From: Pelagophyceae sp. CCMP2097
Lineage: Eukaryota > Sar > Pelagophyceae
Assembly: GCA_026770575.1 (NCBI GenBank)
Contig: MU657212.1
Coordinates: 132,322 to 168,585, forward strand
DNA: 36,264 bases
Reading direction: 5' to 3'
This document shows positions 8,082 through 18,612 of this stretch, one piece after another; the first letter of the stretch is position 1, and each line of letters starts with the position of its first letter. Both the position numbers and the translations under genes were made by a program. The notes beneath the pieces were generated by a model. It was not told the origin of the DNA and searched no databases. It saw only the letters and a list, made by a program, of their open reading frames with translations.

Positions 8082-10675
8082 TCAGCGGGCCGATTCGTGC
8101 ATCGTCTCGAGGACGTGCCTGGCGAGGTCTGCCACGGTGACGACGCCGGTGCAGACGCACGCGCCGGTGCAGGTGACGGTGAGGACGTGGATCCTTTCGA
8201 CGAACCTGTCCTGCATCGCGGCGGCGATGATGGCCGCGCCGAGCGTAGCGCGCGAGTCGATCGTGACAGGCATGACGTGCGGCGCGCGCAGTTTGAGGCC
8301 CTGGAGGAGCGGCGCCACGGGCTCGAGGAGGAGCGAGACGAGCGCAGCGTGCAGCAGCGCCTCGTCCTCGGCCGCGCCGCCCGCGTGGAGCTGCGAGGCC
8401 TCGGGCTGCCGCAGGGCCGCGGCGTTGCCAAGCGCGTCGGATTCGACGAGCTTCTTGACGCCCGCCTGGGCCTTTTTCCAGTTGGTTCCCTTGCGTGAGG
8501 GCGGCTCCGACTCGTCAGAGGCGCGCTTGGCGCGGCCGGCGGGCGCGGCTTTCGCTTTCGGCGCCGCCTTGGCCGCCGGCCCGCAGCGGAGCGAGAGCTG
8601 CAGGGCGAAATGGACGACTTCGTTGGTGACCGCGCCGACGAAGCCGCCGTCGTCGTCGTCGTCGATAACGGTCACCGCGCCGACGCCGTCGCACCCGAGC
8701 ACCTCCACCGCCTGCCAGAGCGGCGAGAAACGCGCGACGCTGCGCGATTTCCGCTGGAGCGCGGGGAGCGCATCGAGCCTCGAATGCCACGCGGCGCCGA
8801 CGAGCGCGGGCGTACAGTGCAGCAGTCGAAACACGTCCGCGGGCCGCAGGACGCAGATCAGGTCCGCGGCGCGGTTCGACGGCGCCGCCACCAAAGGCAC
8901 GTACGCGTGTCCCGCGGCGAAGGCGTCGAGGAGCGCGAAGGGCGCCGCGTCTCCCAGGAGGAAGGGCAGTTTCGGCCCAACACCCGCCAGCACCGCGTCG
9001 CCGCAAATCGCCGCCGCCGCCGCGGGCACCGCGTCGCGGAGGAATCTGAGAGCCTCGGCGTGCTCCGCAGAGTCCTTGCGCGGCGGCGCGCCCGGCGGGG
9101 CCTCGCGCGCGTCCGCCGCGGCGTCGGCGGCCGGGCCGGCGCCCTTGCGGCCGGGCGTCCTCGGCAGCGCCACGCCGCCCTTGACCGCCGCGGCGCGTGT
9201 GACGTCGCGGATGTCGTTGCGACCGCCCTTGCGCTTTGGCGCCGACGCGGGCGGCTCGGGCACCGCCGCGGGCGCCGTGGGCGGCTTGGCCGCGTCGGCG
9301 GCGGCCGCCGCCGCCGAGGGCGCCGCGCCGGAGCCGTAGACGGGGTTCGCCGCGCAGCACTCGGGCCCGATCCCGAGCTTGGCTTCTGCGCGCCTTCGCC
9401 GCAGCTCTCTCGCGAGGTGCGCGAGGCAGCCTCGGAGCGAGACGACGCCGACGAGGCCGCCTTTGCGCACGGCGGCTAGGGCGTACCGTCGCGACTCGAC
9501 GAGCTGCAGCATGGCGCCGGCGAGGGATGAGGCGGCCCGCACCGACGGCGCGGCGCCCCACCACTCGCCCCAGGCGTGCTGCAGAATCGTGCCCTGGAAG
9601 AGTTTGATGCGAGTCTTGGCCATGATCCCCGACGGCCGCGTGCTTTCGTCGCCGTCGTCGGCCTCGAAGGAACCGCCGAGGCGGCGGCGTTCGTCGCCGT
9701 CGTCGTCGTCGTCGTCGTCGGCCATCAGCGCTGACACGCCCAACGAGCTCATGGCGCCCTCCGTGAGGCCGCTCGCGTCTCGGTGCGAGATGCGCATCTC
9801 GGTTGCGCGGAGCCCGAAGACGGCGTCGAGGTACTGCGCGACGTCTACGTCGTCGTGGCAAAAGTCCCAGAACGTGCCCGACGTCAACGCCGCCGCCGCC
9901 GCCGCGGCGCCAGAGTGCTTTGCGACGGCGAGGAGGCCGTCGCGCGTCTTCGCCTCTAAGGTGGCATCGTCGGGCGCCCGTTTGCCGAGCGTCCTGGCGC
10001 AGGCGGCGGAGACTTGTTTAAGCATGTTCGCAAAGGCCTTTTCTGCCTGTTTACCCGACCTCGTCGCGTACATCTCAAAGACAAAGTCCAGAGCCTCCTT
10101 GATCTCCGTCTCCGCCACGAGCGCCAGCACGGCGAAGACCTCGGCAGCCTCGATGGTCTCCTCGCGCGGCGACGTGTCCATGGCCAGCTGCGCCACGTCC
10201 GTGATCGAGGGCGTCGCCTCCCTGGGCGCGGCCCTAGGGACCGGCTTTTCGGCTGAAAGGCCGCACCTTCCAAAAGACGCACCCGGGGTCCTCGGAGTTT
10301 GTTTTTACGACTGTCATGATTGCCTACAGGGCCGATGATGCCTGTGGGGCAAGTGGGCGGGCGAGCATCGGGCGAGCAACGCACTCTTCGGAACATGCCT
10401 CGGAGCGCGTCGGGCTTCTGCGGCTTCGGCCCGCTGGGCGGCCGCTTGGGCTTGTCGGAATCGCCGAGCGGGCGGCCGGCGAAGAGGGCGAAGTGGTCTG
10501 ACGCGTCCGACACGAGGTGGCCAAAGACCTCTTCGAACATGGCAAACGTCAGGCGGGGCGGCGACTGCAGCACCTCGCGCCAGATGCTGTGCGACTCTTG
10601 GATGTGCTGCAGCTCGTGGGCGGTGTACTCCGCCAACAGGTCCGGCCGCGGCGGCTTGCACGCCGACGCCCCCAT
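8082..10675 (-). CDS. CBS-domain protein with predicted N-myristoylation site
   Basis: Three exons on the minus strand: 10675-10385, 10323-10283 (41 nt) and 10233-8082, with 61- and 49-nt introns (donors GTGCGT, acceptors TAG), about 827 residues. It begins MGASACKPP, an N-myristoylation-type start. The first 200 residues are helical and somewhat EF-hand-like (RLTFAMFEEVFGHLVSDASD; EIKEALDFVFEMYATRSGKQ). Four segments resemble CBS repeats, nucleotide-binding regulatory modules: AMLQLVESRRYALAAVRKGG followed by LVGVVSLRG; YVPLVAAPSN with LICVLRPADVFRLL; LWQAVEVLGCDGVGAVTVID followed by GGFVGAVTNEV; and the C-terminal IHVLTVTCTGACVCTGVVTV followed by ADLARHVLE. The middle is Ala/Pro-rich and probably disordered, with a run of Asp. 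Four CBS repeats recall SNF4/AMPK-gamma-type proteins, but this is larger and low-complexity, so no specific name is given. Confidence 0.68.
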
Positions 10676-10796
10676 CGCAACCGCGTTATAGGGGCCACTG
10701 CCTCTAAACGCCCAAAGCGGGCGGCCTCCCGCACCAACAGGCACCGCGGGGCGACCCAACCTAGACGACCGCGCCGCGCACGCCGCCACTTTGGCG

Positions 10797-10808
10797 TACA
10801 ATGTTGTA
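10797..10808. promoter_or_regulatory. Variant palindromic element TACAATGTTGTA
   Basis: TACAATGTTGTA is a near-palindromic 12-bp variant of the TACAATTGTA element, 122 bp upstream of the CBS gene start (minus strand). It lies in the 270-bp gap between that start and the end of the next minus-strand gene. Same class as the exact copies elsewhere; function unknown. Confidence 0.3.
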
Positions 10809-10947
10809 AAACGATGCCGGCCGCTGCGAGGATTTGAAAACTGAGTTTGTTATTCTAGAAAAACGAGTGCGGTTTGCGGCTGCGGAGGGCGGGCACAAAA
10901 GTGGATGGTCGTCCGAGCTTTGGCAGATTGCTGCAAAAAAGGGGGCT

Positions 10948-13366
10948 TCAGAGCTTGGAGGCGGCAATTCGCATCGGCACGGTAGCGTCGAGGTCGTTGC
11001 GAAGACTCTTCTTGTGGTCGACGAACTCGGACAGCGGCCGCGGCGCAGAATTCGAGCGGCGGCGGCTAGCAAAGCCGTTTCGGGCGGCGCGGACAAGACT
11101 CAAAAGGGCGGGGATCGACGCACCATCCTCTTGGCAGCCGGTGGTACTGGTCGTGGAACGTGCGTCTGCCTCGCTGCGCGGCCACGGCGCAGGCGAAGGG
11201 CGGCTCGGAAAGGCAGCGCCTGCGCGAGATTCTGGGCGCGGCGGCGACGTTTGCAAAGTCGGCGATGGACCTCGACTTGGTCGCAGAAAAGATGGGCTGC
11301 ACAGCTTGGCGAGATTCGCCGTCGACGCGCCATGGGTGCGGCGAGTCGGCGCGCTTCTGCGTACCGCGGCCGCGCGACGGGCCCAACAGGCCCGGGTTGA
11401 GGTCGCGGCCGCGCGGGGGGGGCGAATCGTCGCGGCCGAGGCCGTCGGACCGCATGGCGATGGCCGCGGGTGCGTACGTCCGGTTGGCCTCACCGCGGAG
11501 CGATTCGAGCGCGCGCGCCATGGCCGCGTCGGCCGCGACGTCGACGGCGATGCCGGCGGGCAGCGCGTCGAGCGCCGCGCGTTGCGGCGGCGGCCGCGGC
11601 GGCAGGCCCCCGCGCAAGAGGCAGCGGCGGCCGTGCCGCACGGGCTCCTCGAGGCGCGCCGGCTCGGCGTCGGCGCTGCGGAGCGCGCCGCGTAGCGATT
11701 CGACGGAGGCGGCGCGCGCGTCTCCCCCCGGGGTCTCGTACGCGGCGAGGCTCCGGCCGCGGCGCCGGCCGCGCTCGGCCTCACCGACGACGCGCTCGGC
11801 GTCGCGCTGCGACAGCGGCGCGCCCAGGGCGGCGAGGGCGTCGCGGAGGTGCGGCGCGCCAAAGGCCGCGCCGTCGCCCGCGCACAGCGCCAGCGCGTCG
11901 GCGAACTCCTGCCGGCCGGCGGCCGCGCGCGCCGCCGACGTGGCGCGCTCGTACGTCAGGCGGTCGCGCCTGGCGCGCGGCGTGTCGTCGGCGAGCCGGC
12001 CGGCCGCGGGCCGCATCCAGGGCCGCGACGCTGCGTCCGCCGAGTGGTAGCGCAGGAACGGCGTCGAGGCTCTAATGGCGGACCGGCCTCTGTCTCGGTG
12101 GTCGTGCGTGGCGTAGTGCCGCCGAAATTCGTCGTCGCGCAAACGCTCGCGGTCAAAGTCCATGGATGTGGCGATGCCGCGCGCGTTGCCGGTCAAAGCG
12201 TGCACATCGACGGCCTCTGTATTCGACGATGGATCGGAAACGCCGGCGAGTCGTAGAGCCTCTGGCTTCTCGGCGGGCGTGAGGTCGACGCCCAGCGCCT
12301 CGAGGGCGGCGAGGGCGTCGGCCTGGGCCACGCGGCCGTTTCCGCCGCGCGTGAAATGCATTTCCGCGTGGTCGTGCGAGAAAAGCTTGGACCAGCGCTC
12401 TCGCTGCTCGTCCGACTCAAACACGTCGGAAATCTTCCGCACCGCGCGCCGCCGCGCCGCGGGCACGTCCTGGAAGAGAACGTCTTCGCGGGGCCCGCAG
12501 AGGCCCGACGTCGAGTCGCGCGCGCCGCCGGCGGGCGCGGTGCGGCAGCGCACGTCCGCGCGGCGCTCGAGGCGGTCGGCAAAGTCCTCGTAGTCCACCA
12601 TCTTCGCCCCGACCATTTGCGCCGCGCCGCCGTCGTCCATGGCTGCTCGAACCGCGTCGTCCGACCAGCCTTTCCGCCGCGCCGGGCCGCGCGCCGGCGC
12701 GGCGTAGCCGTCGTCGGGCCGCGCCTTTGACACGGCGTAGCGGTCGCAGAGAGCCTCTTCCGCGTCGCCGTCGAAGCCGGCGCCAAAGTCTCGGAGGACG
12801 CGCATGAAATCGCACGGCGCCAGGAACCCCGCCACGGGCCCGTCTGCGCGCTTCAGCCGCTGCCGCAGCGGCGCGACCTCGCTCGAGGTGCGCATCGTCG
12901 CCGCCATTTCGGCCTCGGCTTCGTCGGCCCGCGCGGCGCCGCGGTCCGCGCCGAGCGTCTTGGCGCCAAACGACGCGCCGCCGGAAGCGCAGTACGACCC
13001 CAGCAACGACGCCAGCGACGACCCCGCGTCGTCGCTTCGGCCAGCCTTGTCCGCGCGGTACGCGGCCGCGTACGAACCATAACCTTCGCCTACTTCACGC
13101 GTCGGACGCACTCGAGAGAGCCTTTCACGACGGCGGTGCGCACCGTTGTCGTACTTGATTCTTCCTGCGTCGACTTCTGTAACGCCGTTCTTTTGCCCAG
13201 AGTCTTGGCCGTGGCCTAGCGCTCTTCGGAGCTCGGCGTCGGTGAGGACGACGCCGACGCCGCGGAGGACCTCGCGGCAGTCGTTTCGCGACACGGTCCC
13301 CGTGCGCCGCACGTCAAACGCGTCGAAAAGGCGGCTCTGCGTCGACCGCTTCCGCCGGCGGCGCAT
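10948..13366 (-). CDS. Large EF-hand-like protein
   Basis: A long exon (to 11124) is joined through a 58-nt phase-2 intron (11123-11066, donor GTGCGT, acceptor TAG) to a short last exon, 11065-10948. The last exon encodes RRRSNSAPRPLSEFVDHKKS and ends MRIAASKL. The intron matters because reading straight through stops exactly at the acceptor TAG. The start is uncertain: the ATG at 13366 gives about 786 residues, but the frame is open further upstream (KEAWTVLSAARVLLGVF), so an earlier exon may exist. An N-terminal unit (SRLFDAFDVRRTGTVSRNDC, then REVLRGVGVVLTDAELRRAL) looks like an EF-hand that has lost most calcium ligands. Similar helix-loop-helix units recur (ALAALEALGVDLTPAE; DALAALGAPLSQRDAERVV). 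The domain pattern recalls multi-EF-hand axonemal proteins, but this is only suggestive. Confidence 0.6.
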
Positions 13367-13508
13367 ACCCGACGCGTCGCCGATCGCGTCCTCGCCTAGA
13401 CCAAATTCAAGCACCGCCCGACGTTCCGCGCGCGGCGACGCCGCGAAAACGCCCAAGAGGACTCTTGCAGCGGACAAAACGGTCCAAGCCTCTTTCAGGT
13501 CCGGCCAT

Positions 13509-13736
13509 TTACGGCTTCTTCGCGGCGGGGACGCCGGTTCGGGGACGGGCGTATTTCTGCTCGGCGCGTTTGAGGCCGTCTCTCACCTCGTCGGCGAGGG
13601 CGGCGGCCGGTCGGCGGTCGGCGGTCGCCTCTCTGAAGCGGCGCCTCTGACGAGGCGACGCCGCGCTGCGGTTCGTCCGCTCGCCGCGACCACCCGCGAT
13701 GGCCCCGATGCTGCTGCTCATCCCGGAGCCACTCAT
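13509..13736 (-). CDS. Small basic protein or 3' exon, uncertain
   Basis: Starting at the ATG at 13736 (a second ATG at 13721), a 75-residue frame reads MSGSGMSSSIGAIAGG, then an Arg/Ala-rich segment with ALADEVRDGLKRAEQKYARP, and ends GVPAAKKP. The C-terminal half looks like real helical protein rather than antisense noise. It could be a small gene, or the last exon of a transcript starting upstream. It sits between the sulfotransferase stop (13922) and the EF-hand gene on the same strand. No homologous family is recognised. Confidence 0.33.
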   Translation of the reverse strand: MSGSGMSSSIGAIAGGRGERTNRSAASPRQRRRFREATADRRPAAALADEVRDGLKRAEQKYARPRTGVPAAKKP

Positions 13737-13921
13737 CCAGAGGCGAGCGCGCGAGCGCCGAAACGACGACCACCTTCCTCGCGCCTTGACTTTCGAATGA
13801 CTTCGGACCGGAATCAACGCTAATTCCGGGTTGCCACTTCAGCGACTGTAACTTCGGCCAGCGTGGCAGTTGACCCACTTTTGAAACTCAGCTGGCCAGA
13901 CGACTCTGAGACGAGGGAGGG

Positions 13922-15556
13922 TTATTGCAGGACGAAGCGCGTTGGTCGGCCCTTGTTTGCGGTGAAGCGCTGCGCTTTCCGGTTGTCTGGGAGGGCCTCT
14001 AGCATCTGGGCCCACCTTGCTTGGAAGATTCGGTTCGCAAACGCGTACAGCTCGACGTCGAGCCGGTTCGCCTCGGCGATTCGGTCGCGCGTTGCCTGCG
14101 AGACCAGCGTGGCCTTGCCTTTTGGATGGAACGCCGTCGAGTACGCCTAGGGCGGCGACGGGTGTCCCCGCGGCTCCCTCGGCTCCCTCGCCGCCGCCGG
14201 GGCGCACATTGAGCTTTTCGAGCGGCCCCGGGAACGTCTCGCGCAGCAGGAGCATGGAGTCCTGGAAGCGACCGAGGGTGCCGACAAAGTCGCAGGCGCC
14301 GAGCGCGACCTTCGCGTCGGCGAGGAGCCGCGCGCCGTCCTCGCCGCTCTCCAACTCGCCCGTGCGCCCGCGGCCGGCAACGAAGCGCGTCTGGCGGTTC
14401 GTGCTGCCGATTCGGCACGGTTTGCAGTCGAGCCAGTCCTCGAGGCTCGCTTTGGTGCGGTCCGTAAAGTCGTAGTCCCACGCCTTCCCAAAGACCTACC
14501 CGGTGAAAGGTCTTCCCAGGAAGCACCCTCCACGAAACGGCGTTTGCGAAATCGGGTACCGGGACCATTTCCGACGCGGCCGGAGGCGTGCGGCCCAAAC
14601 TGCGCCACGAGGCCCTCCGTCACGTGCGCGTGCTCCGAGATGGCGCGCGACACCGGCTCGCGCAGGAACGCGAGCCTACGCGCAGAGTGCGCGGCGGCAG
14701 GGGCACCCAAAGACCGCGCACCATCGGATGCGCCGCGCCGGGACGTTGTTCACCGCCGCGGCGCGCAGGTAGTCCCTCCGGTTCGCGTGCGCGCGCACGT
14801 ACAGCTTGCACGACCGCCTGAGCGCCGGCGTCGCGCAAGGGTGTGCGGCGCCTCGATGCGAGCACGGACCTCATTTTGAGCGTCGCCCGGAAGGCGTCTT
14901 CGAGGACCGCCTCGCACGTTCCGTCGCCGCAGAAGGGCCCGCGGTTGCACTTGGTCGCGCCCCAGACGCCGCCGTCCCAAACATCGAGGAGCGCGAGCCA
15001 GAGCGTCTGCGATCCCGTCTTCTGCACGCGGAGGTAGACGACCCAATCCTCCGCTGTCAGCTCGACGCGCCGCCACGGGGCAAAGTCCGCGGCGTCCGTC
15101 GCCGGCGCGGCCTCGGCCGGAAACAGCGAAGCCGGCCCGGCGTATACCGCCGGCGGCCTTTGCGGCGGCGCGGCGGCCGCGGACGTCGTCGCGTGTCGCC
15201 GGTCCGTTTGCGGCGGCGCGCGGGCGGCGCGGCCCAGCGCCGTGTGCAGCGTGACGATGGCCGCGTGCTGCCGCGCGATCCTGGCGTTTCGGTGAGGCGG
15301 GTCGCTCTCTCGACGAAGAGGGTCCTCACAGCTCGGTGAGGACGGTGACGTTCGTATACGTTTTGTTCTCGGGCGCCGTATGGCCGCCGCGCATCCTGGG
15401 AGCCACGCCGCCGGCGCTGAAGGCGAGAGCCCAGAGGCCCAGCAGCAAAACGCATGCGCAGCACGCCACTTGGAAGGACGACGGCCCTTGCGGCCGATGC
15501 TTCTTCTTCCCCGCCGCGTCCTCCATCTGGTCGCGCTGCGACGTGGCGAACCCCAT
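13922..15556 (-). CDS. Type II membrane sulfotransferase (HS2ST/Sulfotransfer_2-like)
   Basis: Predicted Golgi enzyme transferring sulfate from PAPS to a polysaccharide. Six minus-strand exons: 15556-15330, 15280-14870, 14817-14722, 14675 to 14534 or 14576, 14495-14208 and 14146-13922. The firm introns are 49, 52, 46 and 61 nt; the fourth donor is ambiguous (intron 38 or 80 nt). The product is about 450-460 residues. A short basic cytoplasmic tail precedes one membrane span (SFQVACCACVLLLGLWALAF), followed by an Asn-rich lumenal stem (NKTYTNVT). The PAPS 5'-phosphosulfate loop is VYLRVQKTGSQTLWLALLD; the 3'-phosphate motif is LAFLREPVSRAISEH. The C-terminal DVELYAFANRIFQARW matches the family ending. 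A Cys cluster (CNRGPFCGDGTCEAVL) probably forms disulfides. The first ATG in frame after the upstream AT-rich region is 15556. The acceptor saccharide cannot be told from sequence. Confidence 0.8.
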
Positions 15557-16014
15557 CGCGTGCGACACCGCCCGGGCCCGCGCAAGGAACGTGCTCTCTT
15601 CGCAACTCGACGCCGTCGGCGAGCCGCGCCACGCGCCGTCGAGCTGCTTCTTTGCCGCACAGGCTCGGCGCCAGTACGCCGCGCGCCAGCAGGCCTACGT
15701 CTTCCGACAGGGACCTTACGTCCAGCGGCCTAACGGCCGGCACTGCTAGATGACTGACACCGCCCGCCGCTTCTCTTCGCGCTCTCCCGTTTCTCTGCTC
15801 CCTGCGCTTCGCCTGCCCTCCGCGCCGACTGTTTGATCGTTTAAAGTAACTTCGCTAAAAATAAGATTTAAAAACGATTTAAAAACGATTTAAGACGATT
15901 AAAAAAAGGTCCTGATCGCAACTTGCGCTGCCTGCAGCAGCCGGGGCGGTCGCGCGCTTCCCAGGAGGCCTGCGTAGGCGTTTCCTGTGCTTTCGGGAGC
16001 GTAGTCGCCTCGGG
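15557..16014. promoter_or_regulatory. Divergent intergenic region with AT-rich tract
   Basis: This separates the minus-strand sulfotransferase from the plus-strand HMG/TFIIS gene. At 15841-15907 an abrupt AT-rich tract contains TTCGCTAAAAATAA (15851-15864), then three or four imperfect 11-bp repeats of CGATTTAAAAA. The same 14-mer TTCGCTAAAAATAA recurs at 18147-18160 downstream of the HMG/TFIIS gene. A shared bidirectional promoter is plausible; TAAAAATA could serve as a TATA-like element. The part nearest the sulfotransferase is open in frame and might hold an untranslated first exon. Confidence 0.4.
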
Positions 16015-18100
16015 ATGGTCGGGACCGCGGTGTCCCGGAAGCGGGCTCGCGACGGGGCGACGGGCCTCGTCGTCCAGCTGCCCGAGGCGCCCAGGAAGCC
16101 TCAGGCGTACCAGTTCTTCCTCAAGGGAGAGATGGGCGCCGCGCTGCTCCAGGCAAACGCGATGATGCAGGCGGACAGACTGCGGCCGGCCGAGGCCGGG
16201 CAGCCTGCGCGGGAGGGCGCGGGGCCGGCCGGGCCGACGCCGCAGGAGGCGTGGGCCGCGCTGGACGCTGCGCACCGCGCGCCGTACGAGACTGCCGCGG
16301 TGGCGGAGTACGCGCGGCGCGTCGGCGAATGGGACCGCGGCTTTCCGGACCGAAACGCGGCGCGCCTCGCCGCGTGCTCCACGCTCGGCGTCGACGCCAC
16401 GACGCACTGGGACACGCTCGTGCAGGTTGTCCAGGCGCGCAACGCCGTGAGCGAATGCGCCGCCGCCGCCGCGCAAAAGCGCCCGAAGCCGACGGCACCC
16501 GCGGCGCCGGCAGAGGCGGTGGCTATGGCCGAGTCGCCCGGGGGTTCGGCGGCGCAGCGGCGCGCCATGGCGGCAAAGTCGCGCGCGTGGCAAACGTGCT
16601 GGCACGGCGCGCGGCGACTTAAGGCGGCGCTCCGCGGCCTCGACGCGGTCTTGGCGCTCGCGTCCAACGCGGCGCACGGCGACCAACTCGGCGACCAAGG
16701 CATGCGCTGCCTCGCCGACGTCGCCGCCGCGACGGCCGACCCCGTGCGCGCGCGCGCGCTCGACTACGTCGCCCGGCTCGCGCGGCGCCGGAAGTGCGCT
16801 GCGGGGCCTCCGCAGGACTTGGCCGCCGCCTTGGCCTCGGTGCGCGCGTTGGACCGCGCGGGCGTGTCGTCGGCACGGCTCAAGGACGAATTGCGTTTCG
16901 CGCTCGCATCGCGCGCGCCCGGCGGAGCGCAAAAGGCAAACGCTTCGGCGTACCGCGCTCTTTGCGACGACCTCGTCTCCTCTTCGCACGCCGAGCGCGC
17001 GGGCCTCGGACTCGGTTTGTCGTACGGCGACGCGCTGCGGCGCGTCGGCGCGCTGCGGCCGTATCGGTCGCCCGGCGCGCTGTCCTTCGAAGACTACGCG
17101 GACCAGTGCGACGTCGTCGCCCTCGTCGTCCTCACGCTCAACGACTGGGGCGCCCTGCGCATCTCGCCGCAGCTGCTGTCGCACGAGTACTGCTTTGTGC
17201 GCGAGCACTTTGCGGGAGCCGTGCGAGGCCGGGACGCGAAGAGAGTCGGCGACTTCGTCCGCTGCCTCCGATGCTTCGGCGCCACGGACGCCGATGCCCT
17301 CGTCCAGCTCGGCACGTCATTCCTCCTCGGCGCTCAGGACGAGGCCACGGGGCGCTGGGACGCGCAGGCGGACGCGTGCGTCCGCGCGGCACCCCGGCGG
17401 CCTCGCGGGCGACGTTTGCCCCCCGCGCGAGCCCTCTTTGCGGCGTAGGTCGGCGAGCTCCCGGACGACGATGGTCGCCGTCCAGGCGCTCCTCGTTCAC
17501 TCGTTCCGCGGCGAAGGCCCGGGCCTCGCGAGCGCCATCCCCGTCCTCGCCGAGTGGCACGCCGCGGACCCCGTAGAGGCAAACGCAGAGGCCAAGCCGC
17601 GGGAGAAGCCGCCGCCGGCAAAGGCGGTGGCGAGGAAGCCCAAGGCACCGCCCAAGACGCCACCGGCGCCGTCGCCGGCCGCCGCGCCCGCGGCGAGGGC
17701 GGCGCCGCCAAAGGCGGCCCCGGAGGCCGCCGGCGCCGCGCGGGGCGGCGCGCCCGCGGCGGCCGCGCACGCGTTAACCGCGGCGTTCAACGTCTCCAAG
17801 CCGCGGGCGGCCGCGCCGCTCGGCGCCGCTGCGGCCGTGGCCGGCATCGAGGCGCGCCTCGCCGCGGCGTGCGAGGCGAGCGCGTGGCCCGCGGCGGCGG
17901 CGCTGCTGCGCGAGCTCTCGAAGATCGACATCGACGTCGGCCTCTTGCAGGCCACGACCATCGGCAAAACGGTCGCTAGCCTCAAAAAGGCAGACGACCC
18001 AAAGCTCAAGGCCACGGCCAGGGCCCTCGTCGCGCGATGGAAGCAGCTCGTCGTCGTCGACAACGCGCCCGCACCCGCCGCGGGACCGCCAGGACCCTAG
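16015..18100 (+). CDS. HMG-box-like and TFIIS N-terminal (LW) domain protein
   Basis: Likely nuclear, acting in transcription elongation or chromatin. Two exons: 16015-17375 and 17449-18100, with a 73-nt phase-2 intron (donor GTGCGT, acceptor TAG); about 670 residues. Residues about 25-110 resemble an HMG box: PRKPQAYQFFLKGEMGAALL, then AWAALDAAHRAPYETAAVAE followed by YARRVGEW. A central region of unknown family contains LSFEDYADQCDVVALVVLTL and LLSHEYCFVREHF. After a Pro/Ala/Lys-rich linker, the C-terminal 75 residues match the TFIIS N-terminal (LW/Med26-type) helical bundle: LLRELSKIDIDVGLLQATTI, GKTVASLKK and KATARALVARWKQLV. TFIIS itself normally carries this domain at the N-terminus with a zinc ribbon; here it is C-terminal and no ribbon is visible. 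The HMG assignment is weaker than the LW assignment. Confidence 0.72.
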
Positions 18101-18612
18101 GCTTGACCAACAATGCCAACAAGAACCGTGACAGTGCCACGCTGCGTTCGCTAAAAATAAATCCTAACGCAAAAACGGCTGAGGTTTGCCCGACAAACGG
18201 TAGCGCCCGCGGCGTCGCGCATCTTTGGGAGCGGGGACGGCTCGAGTGGGACGATGCCGAGTCAACGATGGCTTCCGAGAGAGCGCGCGAGGAACGGAGG
18301 AGCGCCGTTGTTGCGAACGGAAAACAACGCACGAAGAGGCATTCTGGGACGAGTGTTGCGGCGCTCCCCGAAGCCGCGGGGGCATTCGCCCTGGCGTCAC
18401 CGCGGAGCACCTCCCGCCGAGGGCGCGCGACCGATGCGGTCTCTGCGGGAGGGCCTCTGAATCTCGCCTCGTCGCGTCGTCGTTCGCGACCGCGATTGCC
18501 TTCCTTCGGGACTCCGTCGAATTGGATTCGCGCGACGGCTTAAAAAATAGGTCCGTTCCCGCGGCGCGTCGGTGCGCGGCCCCCCTGCTTCTCGGCCGCT
18601 CGGTGAGGCGGC
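18101..18612. other. Intergenic, nothing clearly functional
   Basis: No gene is supported. It contains the second TTCGCTAAAAATAA copy (18147-18160) and a short TTAAAAAATAGG tract at 18540-18551, about 60 bp before the DRC4 start, which may be a core promoter element. Frames open here are arginine/serine-rich and lack family resemblance. Confidence 0.4.

Noticed and set aside
8137..9479. Two plus-strand frames of 289-400 codons opposite the CBS gene
   Set aside because: Low-complexity Arg/Ser/Ala composition, no introns or family motifs; the minus strand shows CBS repeats and phase-consistent splicing.
15568..15743. Extra upstream coding exon for the sulfotransferase (minus strand, with a GTAAGG donor near 15710)
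   Set aside because: Frames are open and a splice can be drawn, but no ATG exists upstream of 15556 until well past the AT-rich tract; it may be an untranslated exon, so it was not added to the CDS.
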